Shown here one piece after another: positions 41,568 to 49,881 of a stretch of 64,000 bases of DNA. The position numbers and the translations under genes were made by a program. Origin of the DNA: Arthrobacter sp042667405 (lineage in GTDB: Bacteria; Actinomycetota; Actinomycetes; Actinomycetales; Micrococcaceae); the NCBI RefSeq assembly GCF_042667405.1, contig NZ_JBHVAL010000016.1:51584-115583 (forward strand). The letters are read 5' to 3'. The notes below the pieces were generated by a model. The model saw only the letters and a list, made by a program, of their open reading frames with translations. It had not been told where the DNA came from and did no database searches. Numbering within the stretch: position 1 is the stretch's first letter; each line of letters begins with the position of its first letter.

Positions 41568-42791
41568 ATGTCAGCAGATACACCCACCGTCGCGCACAGC
41601 GCGCACAAGGAAGGCACCGACGTCGTCAGCCGTTGGGGAGGCGTGTTCGCCATGTCCTTCGGGGCTTTCGCCGTTGTGGCGTCGGAGTTCATGCCCGTCA
41701 GCCTCCTGACTCCCATGGCCCGGGATCTTCAGGTCTCCGAGGGGCTGGTGGGACAAGGCATTGCAATATCGGGCCTGTTCGCCGTTCTCACGAGTCTTTC
41801 GATTTCCACGGTGACCGGAAAAATGAACCGGCGCACGCTGCTGATCGGGCTAGCGGCCCTGATGGGCGCCTCAGGAGCCCTGATAGCGCTGGCGCCAGGT
41901 TACTTGCCTTTCATGGTGGGCCGGGCGGCCATTGGCGTGGTCATCGGCGGATTCTGGTCCATGTCCGCGGCCACGGCGATCCGGCTGGTGTCCCCGTCCC
42001 GGGTCCCCCGTGCGCTGGCGATCGTCAATGGCGGCAACGCCTTGGCCACCGTGCTGGCAGCGCCCTTGGGCAGTTACCTGGGTTCCTTCATCGGTTGGCG
42101 GGGAGCGTTTCTCTGCCTTGTGCCCGTCTCCGCAGTATGCGTGGTGTGGCTTTGGATGTCCTTGCCGTCCTTGGAAGCGCCTACCAGCCATACCAAAGCG
42201 CGCGACATTCTCACGATCTTCACCGCTTTCAAGGACCGGACTGTCGCTTGGGGCATGGCCGCCTGCGGGACCTTCTTCATGGGCCAGTTCATCCTCTTCA
42301 CGTATGTGCGGCCTTTCCTGGAAACCGTGACGCATGTGGAAGTGACACTGGTGTCGCTGGTTTTGTTGGTCATGGGTGTGTCCGGATTCGCAGGGACACT
42401 CCTCATCGGCCGCTTCCTGGGATCCAACCTGCACCGGACGCTCATGGTCATACCCGCCGTCATGGCCCTCATCGCGGTTGCCCTCGTGCCCTTCGGTGCG
42501 GTGTTCGCCGTCGTCGTTGTTCTTCTGGCCCTTTGGGGCCTGTTGGGAACGTCCGCTCCGGTGGGCTGGTGGAGCTGGGTAGCCCAAGCGATGCCCCACA
42601 ACGCCGAACAGGGCGGCGGCCTCATGGTGGCCGTGGTGCAGACGTGCATTGCCCTGGGATCCACTCTTGGCGGCGTCCTGTTCGACACCCTCGGCTTTGA
42701 AAGCACGTTCTTTGCCAGTGCCCTGGTTCTTGTGGTGGCCGCGTTGCTTGCCTTTAGGCTGAACCTGGCACCAACTCCCAACCGAGGATGA
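41568..42791 (+). CDS. MFS exporter, DHA1 type
   Basis: 407 residues, about 12 helices. AMSFGAFAVVASEFMPVSLLTPMARDL and the motif-C-like region with AIVNGGNALATVLAAPLGSYLG match the DHA1 drug/sugar efflux group (NepI, YdhP, AraJ relatives). ATG 41568 follows an AGAGG site; a longer open frame upstream is antisense to the regulator gene and was rejected. The gene overlaps the start region of the PEP-mutase-like gene downstream. Confidence 0.85.
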   Translation: MSADTPTVAHSAHKEGTDVVSRWGGVFAMSFGAFAVVASEFMPVSLLTPMARDLQVSEGLVGQGIAISGLFAVLTSLSISTVTGKMNRRTLLIGLAALMGASGALIALAPGYLPFMVGRAAIGVVIGGFWSMSAATAIRLVSPSRVPRALAIVNGGNALATVLAAPLGSYLGSFIGWRGAFLCLVPVSAVCVVWLWMSLPSLEAPTSHTKARDILTIFTAFKDRTVAWGMAACGTFFMGQFILFTYVRPFLETVTHVEVTLVSLVLLVMGVSGFAGTLLIGRFLGSNLHRTLMVIPAVMALIAVALVPFGAVFAVVVVLLALWGLLGTSAPVGWWSWVAQAMPHNAEQGGGLMVAVVQTCIALGSTLGGVLFDTLGFESTFFASALVLVVAALLAFRLNLAPTPNRG

Positions 42792-42802
42792 CGGAGACAA
42801 CC

Positions 42803-43582
42803 ATGACAGAAGCAAGCACCGCAGCCCGCGCGGAACAATTGAAGGCCCTTCATGAGGCGCCCGAGATCCTGAGTGTCGTCAATGTTTGGGACGCCGTCAG
42901 TGCACACGCCGTGGCGGCACTCCCCCAGACAAAGGCCATCGCCACCGCTGGACACTCCATCGCCGCGGCCCTCGGCTACAAAGACGGAACCATGCCTTTG
43001 GACGTGGCACTGGACGGCGTGGAGAGGATCGTCAAGGCTGTGGACCTCCCGGTCACGGCAGATCTCGACGACGGATATGAAGACCCGGCCGAAACCATCC
43101 GGCGCGCTATTGGCATCGGAGTCGTGGGCGCCAATGTCGAGGACCGCCTGCGGCCGTTCGACGAAGCAGTTGCCCGCGTGAAGGCAATCATTGGCGCCGC
43201 GAACGCCGAGGGCATTGCTTTCCAACTGAACGCCCGCACTGACGCGATCGTCCGCGGCGGTGACAGGCCGGTCAAGGAAAGCATCGAGGACGCCATCGCG
43301 AGGGGCCGCGCCTTCCTCGACGCCGGTGCCGCTCTGGTTTTTGTGCCGGGCGCACTGAACCGTGAGACCATCGAGCCCCTCGTTGAGGGCCTCGGCCACG
43401 GCAAACTCTCCGTGATCGGCGCTCCGGGAGCCTTACCGGCGGCAGAACTCCAGGAACTCGGCGTAGCCCGTGTGTCCTACGGCCCGTTCACCCAGCGGGT
43501 GGCCCTTCGCGCTCTCCAGGACCTGGCCTCCGACCTGTACGGTTCCGGCGTTATCCCGACCGACACCCCAGCGCTGAACTAG
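42803..43582 (+). CDS. Isocitrate lyase/PEP mutase family protein
   Basis: 259 residues. LSVVNVWDAVSAHAVAALP is the N-terminal strand-helix, VTADLDDGYEDP carries the metal-binding Asp pair of the superfamily, and FQLNARTDAI with later VFVPGALN complete the barrel. The family's usual KKCGH-type lyase loop is not obvious, as in oxaloacetate hydrolase or PEP-mutase-like members. ATG 42803 has a GGAG site 7 bases upstream; ATG 42788, overlapping the MFS stop, is the alternative. A strong hairpin follows. Confidence 0.85.
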   Translation: MTEASTAARAEQLKALHEAPEILSVVNVWDAVSAHAVAALPQTKAIATAGHSIAAALGYKDGTMPLDVALDGVERIVKAVDLPVTADLDDGYEDPAETIRRAIGIGVVGANVEDRLRPFDEAVARVKAIIGAANAEGIAFQLNARTDAIVRGGDRPVKESIEDAIARGRAFLDAGAALVFVPGALNRETIEPLVEGLGHGKLSVIGAPGALPAAELQELGVARVSYGPFTQRVALRALQDLASDLYGSGVIPTDTPALN

Positions 43583-43590
43583 GGCAAAGC

Positions 43591-43625
43591 AGTCCCGGCC
43601 CGCTCGCTGCGGGCGGGCCGGGACT
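43591..43625 (+). terminator. Terminator after the PEP-mutase-like gene
   Basis: Perfect 13-bp arms AGTCCCGGCCCGC / GCGGGCCGGGACT around 9 bases, 8 bases after the stop, followed by GTCTT. Confidence 0.8.
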
Positions 43626-43716
43626 GTCTTCCAACCAGCTCTTTCAGTGCTGCCGGGATGATCCTAAAATTATCGTGCTGATGGCTGCAGAACCTGTCGG
43701 AAGGGGCGTGATTGCC

Positions 43717-43950
43717 ATGGCCAAAGGTCCATTCCGGCACGAAAAACCGGATCACCACAGTGAAAGCAAAGAACACAGGACCCGCTTCGGCGAGTGGCTG
43801 AGGCGCGAAGACTCCGGCGTGGAGGGAACCGGGAGCAGCATTTTCATACGGCGCCATGATGATCACCAGCCGCCCGAACGGACGTGCATTCAAGGTCATG
43901 AGGTCGCGCCCGGGGAAACGCACTGCTCCCATGGACATCCGGTGGGCTGA
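43717..43950 (+). CDS. Small His/Cys-containing hypothetical protein, 77 aa
   Basis: ATG 43717 lies 10 bases after GGAAGGGG. The peptide is charged (MAKGPFRHEKPDHHSESKEHRTRF) and ends in CIQGHEVAPGETHCSHGHPVG, a Cys/His arrangement that resembles a half zinc-ribbon of the kind seen in short actinobacterial proteins. It converges on the LysR gene. There is no homology evidence, so this remains a moderate-confidence gene call. Confidence 0.5.
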   Translation: MAKGPFRHEKPDHHSESKEHRTRFGEWLRREDSGVEGTGSSIFIRRHDDHQPPERTCIQGHEVAPGETHCSHGHPVG

Positions 43951-43967
43951 CAGTCCAACCGGACCCG

Positions 43968-44885
43968 TCAGGAAGTGGACCGCGTATCAAACGCAGCCGC
44001 CGATTCCCGCAGGAGGCGGGCCACCGTGTCCAGGGGAAGGCTCGTTGGCCGCCGTCGGTCGAACCGACGTAAGGCGATGTGCCTTGTGCCAAGCCCAGGG
44101 ACATCCAGGATGTCCACCTGATCCTGGACCACCCCCGTCAAGGCCAGCGTGGGCACGATTGCGACGCCCTCTCCGGCCGCTACCAGCGCCAGGGCCGTGA
44201 GGGTGTCATGGTACTGATGAATCGTCTCGATATGGGCCCCAGTCGAATGGCGAAGGCGCCCGAGCACGGCAACGTTGGCTGCGGAAGGTTCAACCCCCAA
44301 CCACGGAAGTGGCAAGCGGCTCAGGTCGAGGTTGTCGGTGGTGAGGAGCGAACCCCCAGGCACTACCAGCTTCCACGGTTCGTCCAGCAGGGGTTCTTCC
44401 ACCATTCCGGCCGCAAGCGGGCGTTGCTCCGACGTGGTCGAATCGTGTTCGACCACCACGGCGTCCAGCTGGCGCTGGCGGAAAAGCCGCATCAACGCAG
44501 GGAAGCTGTCCTCAACCAGCTGGATCTGGAGCTGGGGGTACTGGATGCGCCATTCAGGAAGACGCGGAATTACTACCGTCCGCATGAAGCTGGTGAATCC
44601 GCCCACCCGCACCACACCGGCAACCTCGGCCTGTCCCTGCATCCGGGATCGCGCAACGTTCAGTGCCCGCTCTATCTCTTCGCCCGCCTCCGCCATCGCC
44701 AATCCGGCCGGTGTCAGCACGGAACCTTTTGGAGTTCGGAGAAGCAACGCCTGGCCTGCCTCGCTCTCCAATTTGGTGAGCTGCTGGGACACTGCCGACG
44801 GCGTAATCCGCAGCTCATCGGCAGCCGCAAGGACCCCTCCGGTGCGGGCAACAGCAAGGAGGACAAGCAGCCGACGAGGGTCCAT
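43968..44885 (-). CDS. LysR-family transcriptional regulator
   Basis: 305 residues. The N-terminal HTH is LLVLLAVARTGGVLAAADELRITPSAVSQQLTKLESEAGQALLLRTPKG, and the periplasmic-binding-like effector domain begins VAGVVRVGGFTSFMRTVVIPRLPEW and closes with ALVAAGEGVAIVPTLAL. It is divergent from a CBU_0592-type membrane protein, with a 9-bp inverted repeat in the gap. Target genes are unknown. Confidence 0.87.
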   Translation of the reverse strand: MDPRRLLVLLAVARTGGVLAAADELRITPSAVSQQLTKLESEAGQALLLRTPKGSVLTPAGLAMAEAGEEIERALNVARSRMQGQAEVAGVVRVGGFTSFMRTVVIPRLPEWRIQYPQLQIQLVEDSFPALMRLFRQRQLDAVVVEHDSTTSEQRPLAAGMVEEPLLDEPWKLVVPGGSLLTTDNLDLSRLPLPWLGVEPSAANVAVLGRLRHSTGAHIETIHQYHDTLTALALVAAGEGVAIVPTLALTGVVQDQVDILDVPGLGTRHIALRRFDRRRPTSLPLDTVARLLRESAAAFDTRSTS

Positions 44886-44930
44886 CTCTATGTTCAGAGA
44901 TTCTAAATACGGTCTTCAGAATAATGCAAT

Positions 44931-44966
44931 TGAACTAAACGTAGACATCCCTCAGAATTTAGTTCA
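44931..44966. promoter_or_regulatory. Candidate LysR operator
   Basis: TGAACTAAA (44931-44939) and TTTAGTTCA (44958-44966) form a perfect 9-bp inverted repeat around 18 bases in the LysR/CBU_0592 divergent gap. The spacing is wider than the usual T-N11-A site, so it may be two half-sites. Confidence 0.4.
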
Positions 44967-45076
44967 TAGCCGCACTTCACTCTGAAGATGCGGTCCCTGC
45001 ACTCAGCAGGAATACCCCTGAAGATATACGTCATCCGGCCCTAGGTGCCGGCTGCCCGGACATGAGAGGACGCCTG

Positions 45077-45424
45077 ATGGAGCTGCTCTGGGAAATTACC
45101 GGTTGGGCCGGTGCTGCAGCGATGCTTTGCGCCTACATGACGGTGTCCATGGGCTGGATCAAGCCGGGCACTACGTTCCAGGCCGCGAACCTTTTCGGCT
45201 CCTGCGCGTTCATCATCAACGGCACACTCCACGGGGCCTGGCCCTCGGTGGCCACCAACGTCGCGTGGTTCCTGATCTCGGCTGTTGCCCTGCTGCGCAT
45301 GCGCAACAAGCAACCCGATGCCGTGGTTGAAGCAGAACCGATCGTCGTCCCGGCCTACGTCACTACGGACACGGGCACCGTGCCTGTCATTCCCCGCCCC
45401 GCACCGGTGGCGAACTGCGCGTAA
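45077..45424 (+). CDS. CBU_0592-like small membrane protein
   Basis: 115 residues. The motif ITGWAGAAAMLCAYMTVSMGWI starts the first helix, and FQAANLFGSCAFIINGTLHGAWPSVATNVAWFLISAVALL forms the next two, matching the family of three-helix membrane proteins named after CBU_0592. The C-terminal 30 residues are Pro/Val-rich. ATG 45077 follows AGAGGA; ATG 45062 is the alternative. The role of the family is unknown. It is divergent from the LysR gene. Confidence 0.75.
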   Translation: MELLWEITGWAGAAAMLCAYMTVSMGWIKPGTTFQAANLFGSCAFIINGTLHGAWPSVATNVAWFLISAVALLRMRNKQPDAVVEAEPIVVPAYVTTDTGTVPVIPRPAPVANCA

Positions 45425-45529
45425 CCGGCTGCTCGAAGGGCGCCCGAACACACTAGGTAACCTCCCGTCGTCGTCGTAAGAACCAGCGCATAGGCTGGGC
45501 CATAAGCGCCGCCGACAGAGAAGGAAGCC

Positions 45530-46564
45530 ATGCCCGCCCCAGACAGCCCGCTCCGCAAGCTCGGATTCCTTACCATCGGGCTGTTTGACCCGGCGGATCC
45601 TGCGGCGGGCCACCGGTCAACCTTGGAGATCATCGAACTGGGCGAGCGCCTGGGATTCGACAGTGCCTGGTTGCGGCACCGCCACCTGCAGTTCGGCATC
45701 TCGTCGCCCGTTGCGGTGATGGCAGCGGCCAGCCAACGGACGTCCCGGATTGAACTGGGCACGGCAGTGACGCCTCTGGGCTGGGAAAACCCCCTGCGCC
45801 TTGCCGAAGACCTGGCAACGGTGGACCTGCTCAGCGGGGGCCGGGTCAATCCGGGTGTCAGCGTGGGCGAGCCGATGCACTACGACACCGTGAAACACGA
45901 GCTGTACCCGGAGTCTTCAGATGCTGAGGACTTCAGCTACGCCCGCGTGGACCGGTTCGCCCGGCTGGTCGCGGGGGAGAAGGTGCGGGAGTTTTCGGGC
46001 AAACAGGGCGTGGTGGAGGAGTTTTCGAACCGTGTGGAACCGCACTCTCCCGGCTTGCGGGAACGGCTATGGTACGGAGCGGCGAGCCTGAAGTCGGCAA
46101 CATGGGCCGGGGAAAACGGCTTCAACCTGCTCTCCAGCAGCGTCGTGTTCCCCGGACCGGATGAGGAACCTGATTTCGCCGCCGTCCAGCAACGCCAAAT
46201 CCGTGCGTTCCGGGACGCCGCGGCAACTGCCGGCCACAGCCCGGCGAGGGTTTCCCAGGGCCTGGTGGTGATCCCCACGGATTCCGCGTCAAGCGCGCAG
46301 CGGGAAAAGTACCAGCGCTACGTCCATGAGCGCACACCCCGCACCAGCTCACCCCAAGGACCAAAGCGCATGATGTTTGCGCAGGACCTCATTGGCAGCA
46401 GCGAAGAGATCGCCGAACAACTGTACGCACACCTGGGCTTCCAAGAGGTGGACGAGGTGGCGTTCGCCTTGCCGTTCAGTTTCGAGCACGAGGATTACGT
46501 CCAGATCCTCACGGACATCGCAGAAAAGTTGGGGCCGGCACTGGGCTGGGCACCCGTGAAGTAA
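45530..46564 (+). CDS. LLM-class flavin-dependent monooxygenase
   Basis: 344 residues of the luciferase-like fold: LGFLTIGLFDPADPAAG, LEIIELGERLGFDSAWLRHRHL, RIELGTAVTPLGWENPLRLAEDLATVDLLSGGRVNPGVSVGEP. The C-terminal EIAEQLYAHLGFQEVDEVAFALPF fits the barrel's last helix. Such enzymes use reduced FMN and oxygen on small organic substrates; the substrate here is open. GAAGGAA precedes the ATG. It converges on the 66-residue gene of the CHAT region. Confidence 0.87.
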   Translation: MPAPDSPLRKLGFLTIGLFDPADPAAGHRSTLEIIELGERLGFDSAWLRHRHLQFGISSPVAVMAAASQRTSRIELGTAVTPLGWENPLRLAEDLATVDLLSGGRVNPGVSVGEPMHYDTVKHELYPESSDAEDFSYARVDRFARLVAGEKVREFSGKQGVVEEFSNRVEPHSPGLRERLWYGAASLKSATWAGENGFNLLSSSVVFPGPDEEPDFAAVQQRQIRAFRDAAATAGHSPARVSQGLVVIPTDSASSAQREKYQRYVHERTPRTSSPQGPKRMMFAQDLIGSSEEIAEQLYAHLGFQEVDEVAFALPFSFEHEDYVQILTDIAEKLGPALGWAPVK

Positions 46565-46571
46565 GGACTAG

Positions 46572-46772
46572 TCAGTCCACGAACTCCGACTGGGTCTGTA
46601 TGAAGTCCCAATCGTCCGAGGTCAGTACGCCGCTGACTTTGTCAGGATGGGGTCCACCGGCCTCGGCGATATGCTGCAGGACCTGCAGTGGCAGTTCTTC
46701 CACCCGTAGGTTCTCGCGAAGCCATTCCTTGCTGTCCAGGTGCAGATCAAGCCACCACATGTAGATTTCCAC
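46572..46772 (-). CDS. 66-aa hypothetical protein divergent from the CHAT gene
   Basis: GTG 46772 lies 7 bases after AGGTGG, within GGAAGGTGG; ATG 46760 is a shorter alternative. The peptide (VEIYMWWLDLHLDSKEWLREN, then LPLQVLQHIAEAGGPHPDKV) is soluble, acidic and helical, with no Cys and no membrane segment. The 175-base gap to the CHAT gene would hold both promoters. Divergent placement beside a CHAT protease gene suggests a possible partner, regulator or inhibitor, but I do not recognise the family. Confidence 0.6.
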   Translation of the reverse strand: MEIYMWWLDLHLDSKEWLRENLRVEELPLQVLQHIAEAGGPHPDKVSGVLTSDDWDFIQTQSEFVD

Positions 46773-46947
46773 CGTGGGACCACCTTCCGTCGGATCCGTC
46801 GAATTAACGGTAGGCCGGGGCCGGGGCGTCTTCAAGGGCCCACCGATAAGCCTTGTAAGCAGCCGGATGTAGGGCCAATCTAGTCCTAAGGGCACTCCGG
46901 CATGCTGTTTCCGGCCGCCGGGCCGCCCGTCGCACAAGGGACCCGCG

Positions 46948-49440
46948 ATGGACTGTGACATCGAGCTGGAAATCGATACCGGCTCTGCACGCGGCGAATA
47001 TACGGTGCACGTGGTGCGCGCGCCGGCGGGCGGACACGCGTCCGGCAACTTCACCCTGGACGTGGACGGGATCATTGACCGACTTCCCCAGCTCGAAGCG
47101 ACAGTCCTGGCTTCCGCCGTCGCCGCCCGCCGAACGCTTCCGGTAGCGGAGGTGGCCGTCCGCGAAGTCGGCCAGGAACTGTTCCAGGCTCTCTTCACCC
47201 GCGAGGTTTACGGCACGTACCGGGCCAGCCTGGGCGCTGCCCAGCACGCGGGCCAGCAGCTCAGGGTTGTCCTCCGGCTGGCTGCCCCCGAGTTGGCGAC
47301 CATGCCATGGGAAACCCTGTTCGACCCTGAAACCGAGACCTATCTTTGCCAAACCGAGCCCTTGCTGCGGCATGTCCCCGCCCCGGATTACAACCTCAAT
47401 CCCTTGGACGTGGCCCCGCCATTGCGCATCCTCGGCATCGTGGCCTCACCCCGGGATCTGCCGGCCTTGGACGTCGAAGCCGAGAAGGATCATCTGAGCA
47501 GGGCCCTCGAGGGACCGGCGTCCGAGGGCCGTGTTGAACTGGTGTGGACCAGGAGCGGCACCTGGGATGACGTGCAGTCCATGCTCCTCGCGGGCCCTTG
47601 GCACGTGGTCCACTTTGTTGGCCACGGCGACTATGACTCCCGGACGGACGAGGGGCGCATAGCCCTGGTGGGACAGGACGGCCGTGCTGCCATGGTCCGC
47701 GCCGTGCGTTTGATGGCGTTGCTCAGTGTCGCTGCCCCGCGCCCGCGGCTGGTGGTGCTGAACTCGTGCTCCTCGGGCGAGATGGGCCAGACCGACCTCT
47801 TCTCCGGTACCGCCTCGGCCCTTGTCCGCAGCGGAATCGGCGCCGTCGCCGCGATGCAGTTCGCCATCAGCGACTCCGCCGCAATCGCGTTCTCCCACGG
47901 CTTCTACGCCGCAATAGCCAACGGCCGGACGGTTGACGAGGCCGCCCGCATAGGCCGGATCTCGGTGATGGCCAGCCCCGACGGGACACTCGAATGGGTC
48001 ACCCCGGCCCTCTACGTCCGGGGCGGATCCACGCAACTCTTCACCTTGAAGGGCGCACCGCGCGTACCGGCTTCTGTTGAAAGCACGACGGCGGCCGCGA
48101 CCTTGGGCGGCCAGGCTGCGGTACCGGCCGCTGCAAGTACACAAACGAATACAGACCAAGCCATGAAGCGCGCCCAGTTGAGGGCGTTGTACGTGCAGGC
48201 AACCGCGGAACTGCGGGCGCGGCGATTCGATCAAGCCGTCGAACTCTTTGAGGACCTCCTCACGTTGGAACCCGGCTACCGGGACGCAGCCAATCAACGC
48301 GACACCGCGCGCCAACGGATGGAACTGGCCCGAATCTATCGCGAGGCCCGCCAAGCGGAAGAATCCGGGGACTGGCTGGCGGCAGCGGACGGGTTCGCCC
48401 TGGTCCTGGACGACCCCGAGTATCCCGATGCCTCGGCGCGGAAACATGACTGCGAAAGGAAGCAGCGTCTCTCCGATCTGGAAGGTAAACTGCGGTATCA
48501 CTCATCGCAGGGCTCGTGGCAGGCAGTCCTCGACGTCTCCCGTGAGCTGGCTTCAGTGGACCCGGCGTCGGCGGATCCCGGTGGCCTCGCAACTGCAGCC
48601 CGGGCCGAAATCGAGAAAGCCAAGCCAAAGGAACCCGCCGCACCGGCAAACTCCGGAACTGACAGCACCGAAGTCCGGGGTTCCTACACCGCTGTCTATC
48701 AACCACCGCCACCACCCCGGACTCCCCCTGCGGGCACAAGCCCAACGTCCAACCCGAGCCCCACGCCACCGCGCGCCGCGCCACTGGCCGGAGTCCCGGC
48801 GTCGAACGTTGGCGGTTCCGGTCCCGCCGTCACCCAACCGCGACCGGCCGCCTCGAAGGCGCCGCCGCTCAATCCCGTTCCCCTCGCGTGGGGCGGAGTC
48901 GCACTGGCGGTGGCGGGAGGCCTGGGAGTGGGGTTTGCCGTCTACTTCCTGTGGCTGGATGACAACTACTGGTACGAGAGCGGCGGCGATGCCTCGCTCC
49001 GGATCGTCTACGGCCTGGTCGCGCCCTTGGGGTACCTGCTGCTGGCCGTCGCAGGCCTTCCTGATCGCAGCGTCATGGGCCGGCTGGTGATGGCCGGATT
49101 GATCGTGTCCGGTGCGGTCTTTGGGTTGTCAGGCCTGAATTACGCCGTGGAACTGACAAGCGTCGTGTTCAGTTTCGTGCACGCGGGCTTCGGTTTGTGG
49201 GCGGGGGTCCTCGCGCTGCGTGCCGGGGAATCCAGGCTGATGGGATGGCTCCTGCTGTGGCCCACCGTGTCAGTGCCGCTGGTCTGGGTCCAGGACAAGG
49301 GAGTGTTCCTTGAGTCCTGGTACCGGACCCACGCGTACTTTGCCTTGATACAGCTTCTGGTGTTGTGTGCGGCCGGCGTGGGGTTCGTGTTGGCCGCCCG
49401 CCGCCTGCGTGCAGGTTCAGCAGAAAGGACCGGGAGATGA
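46948..49440 (+). CDS. CHAT-domain (caspase-like) protease with TPR region and membrane-spanning C-terminus
   Basis: 830 residues. The CHAT fold lies at about 100-370: HVVHFVGHGDYD gives catalytic His226 and VVLNSCSSGEMG gives Cys274, with VRSGIGAVAAMQFAISDSAAIAFSHGFY after it, as in separase/caspase-related CHAT proteases. Residues about 405-540 hold TPR-like helices (ELRARRFDQAVELFEDLL, ARQAEESGDWLAAADGFALVL). A Pro-rich linker (575-640) leads to about six membrane helices (646-820). It should be a membrane-anchored cysteine protease triggered through the TPR part. The downstream gene overlaps by 4 bases, so they act together. Confidence 0.87.
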   Translation: MDCDIELEIDTGSARGEYTVHVVRAPAGGHASGNFTLDVDGIIDRLPQLEATVLASAVAARRTLPVAEVAVREVGQELFQALFTREVYGTYRASLGAAQHAGQQLRVVLRLAAPELATMPWETLFDPETETYLCQTEPLLRHVPAPDYNLNPLDVAPPLRILGIVASPRDLPALDVEAEKDHLSRALEGPASEGRVELVWTRSGTWDDVQSMLLAGPWHVVHFVGHGDYDSRTDEGRIALVGQDGRAAMVRAVRLMALLSVAAPRPRLVVLNSCSSGEMGQTDLFSGTASALVRSGIGAVAAMQFAISDSAAIAFSHGFYAAIANGRTVDEAARIGRISVMASPDGTLEWVTPALYVRGGSTQLFTLKGAPRVPASVESTTAAATLGGQAAVPAAASTQTNTDQAMKRAQLRALYVQATAELRARRFDQAVELFEDLLTLEPGYRDAANQRDTARQRMELARIYREARQAEESGDWLAAADGFALVLDDPEYPDASARKHDCERKQRLSDLEGKLRYHSSQGSWQAVLDVSRELASVDPASADPGGLATAARAEIEKAKPKEPAAPANSGTDSTEVRGSYTAVYQPPPPPRTPPAGTSPTSNPSPTPPRAAPLAGVPASNVGGSGPAVTQPRPAASKAPPLNPVPLAWGGVALAVAGGLGVGFAVYFLWLDDNYWYESGGDASLRIVYGLVAPLGYLLLAVAGLPDRSVMGRLVMAGLIVSGAVFGLSGLNYAVELTSVVFSFVHAGFGLWAGVLALRAGESRLMGWLLLWPTVSVPLVWVQDKGVFLESWYRTHAYFALIQLLVLCAAGVGFVLAARRLRAGSAERTGR

Positions 49441-49781
49441 GCAGGCTGGTTGAATTCAGCACCGACGACGGCGGCACGGTAGTTGTGGAGGTGGCCAGCG
49501 GCGCCGGGAGCCTGGTGACCAGGGGTGGCGACCACGCAGCCGATCACTCCGGGGTTTTCGCGAGGGCCCAGCAAACCTTCGAGCGGGCTCTGGCGCACGT
49601 CCGGCCGGCGGTGCAGGGCGTGATCGACGAACTCCTGAGCCTGGAAAACCGTCCGGATGAGCTCAGTGTGGAGTTCGGGATCGACCTTCATGCGGAGGCG
49701 GGGGCCTTCATAGCCTCGGCCAGCACTGCCTCCAACTTCAAGGTCCGGCTGACGTGGAACAAGCCCGCCCCAACTGAGTAA
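49437..49781 (+). CDS. CU044_2847/Trypco1-type small protein, partner of the CHAT protease
   Basis: 114 residues. It begins SRLVEFSTDDGGTVVVEVA, and has VFARAQQTFERALAHVRPAVQGVIDELLSLENRPDELSVEFGIDLHAEAGAFIASASTASNFKVRLTW. This matches the trypsin-co-occurring (Trypco1) family, known from comparative genomics to occur beside trypsin-like and CHAT proteases in actinobacterial conflict systems. Its AAGGA site lies in the CHAT gene and the ATG overlaps that gene's TGA. Its own TAA stop is read from a family A palindrome. It probably is a substrate, sensor or regulator of the protease; this is inference. Confidence 0.82.
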   Translation: MSRLVEFSTDDGGTVVVEVASGAGSLVTRGGDHAADHSGVFARAQQTFERALAHVRPAVQGVIDELLSLENRPDELSVEFGIDLHAEAGAFIASASTASNFKVRLTWNKPAPTE

Positions 49782-49834
49782 CAGCACATGTCCCAATGAG
49801 GCTTGGGTGGAGCGTTATCTGTTACTCAGTTGGG
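49769..49834. repeat. Palindromic element, family A copy 3
   Basis: Perfect 16-bp arms CCCAACTGAGTAACAG / CTGTTACTCAGTTGGG around 34 bases. The TAA stop of the Trypco1-type gene (49779-49781) is in the left arm. Its core is the reverse complement of cores in the copies at 20261 and 27411, so this copy is in the other orientation. Confidence 0.82.
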
Positions 49835-49881
49835 TAGCAAACGGCCTGTTCAACAGCCCCCCGCGGCGCAACAATAAGGGT

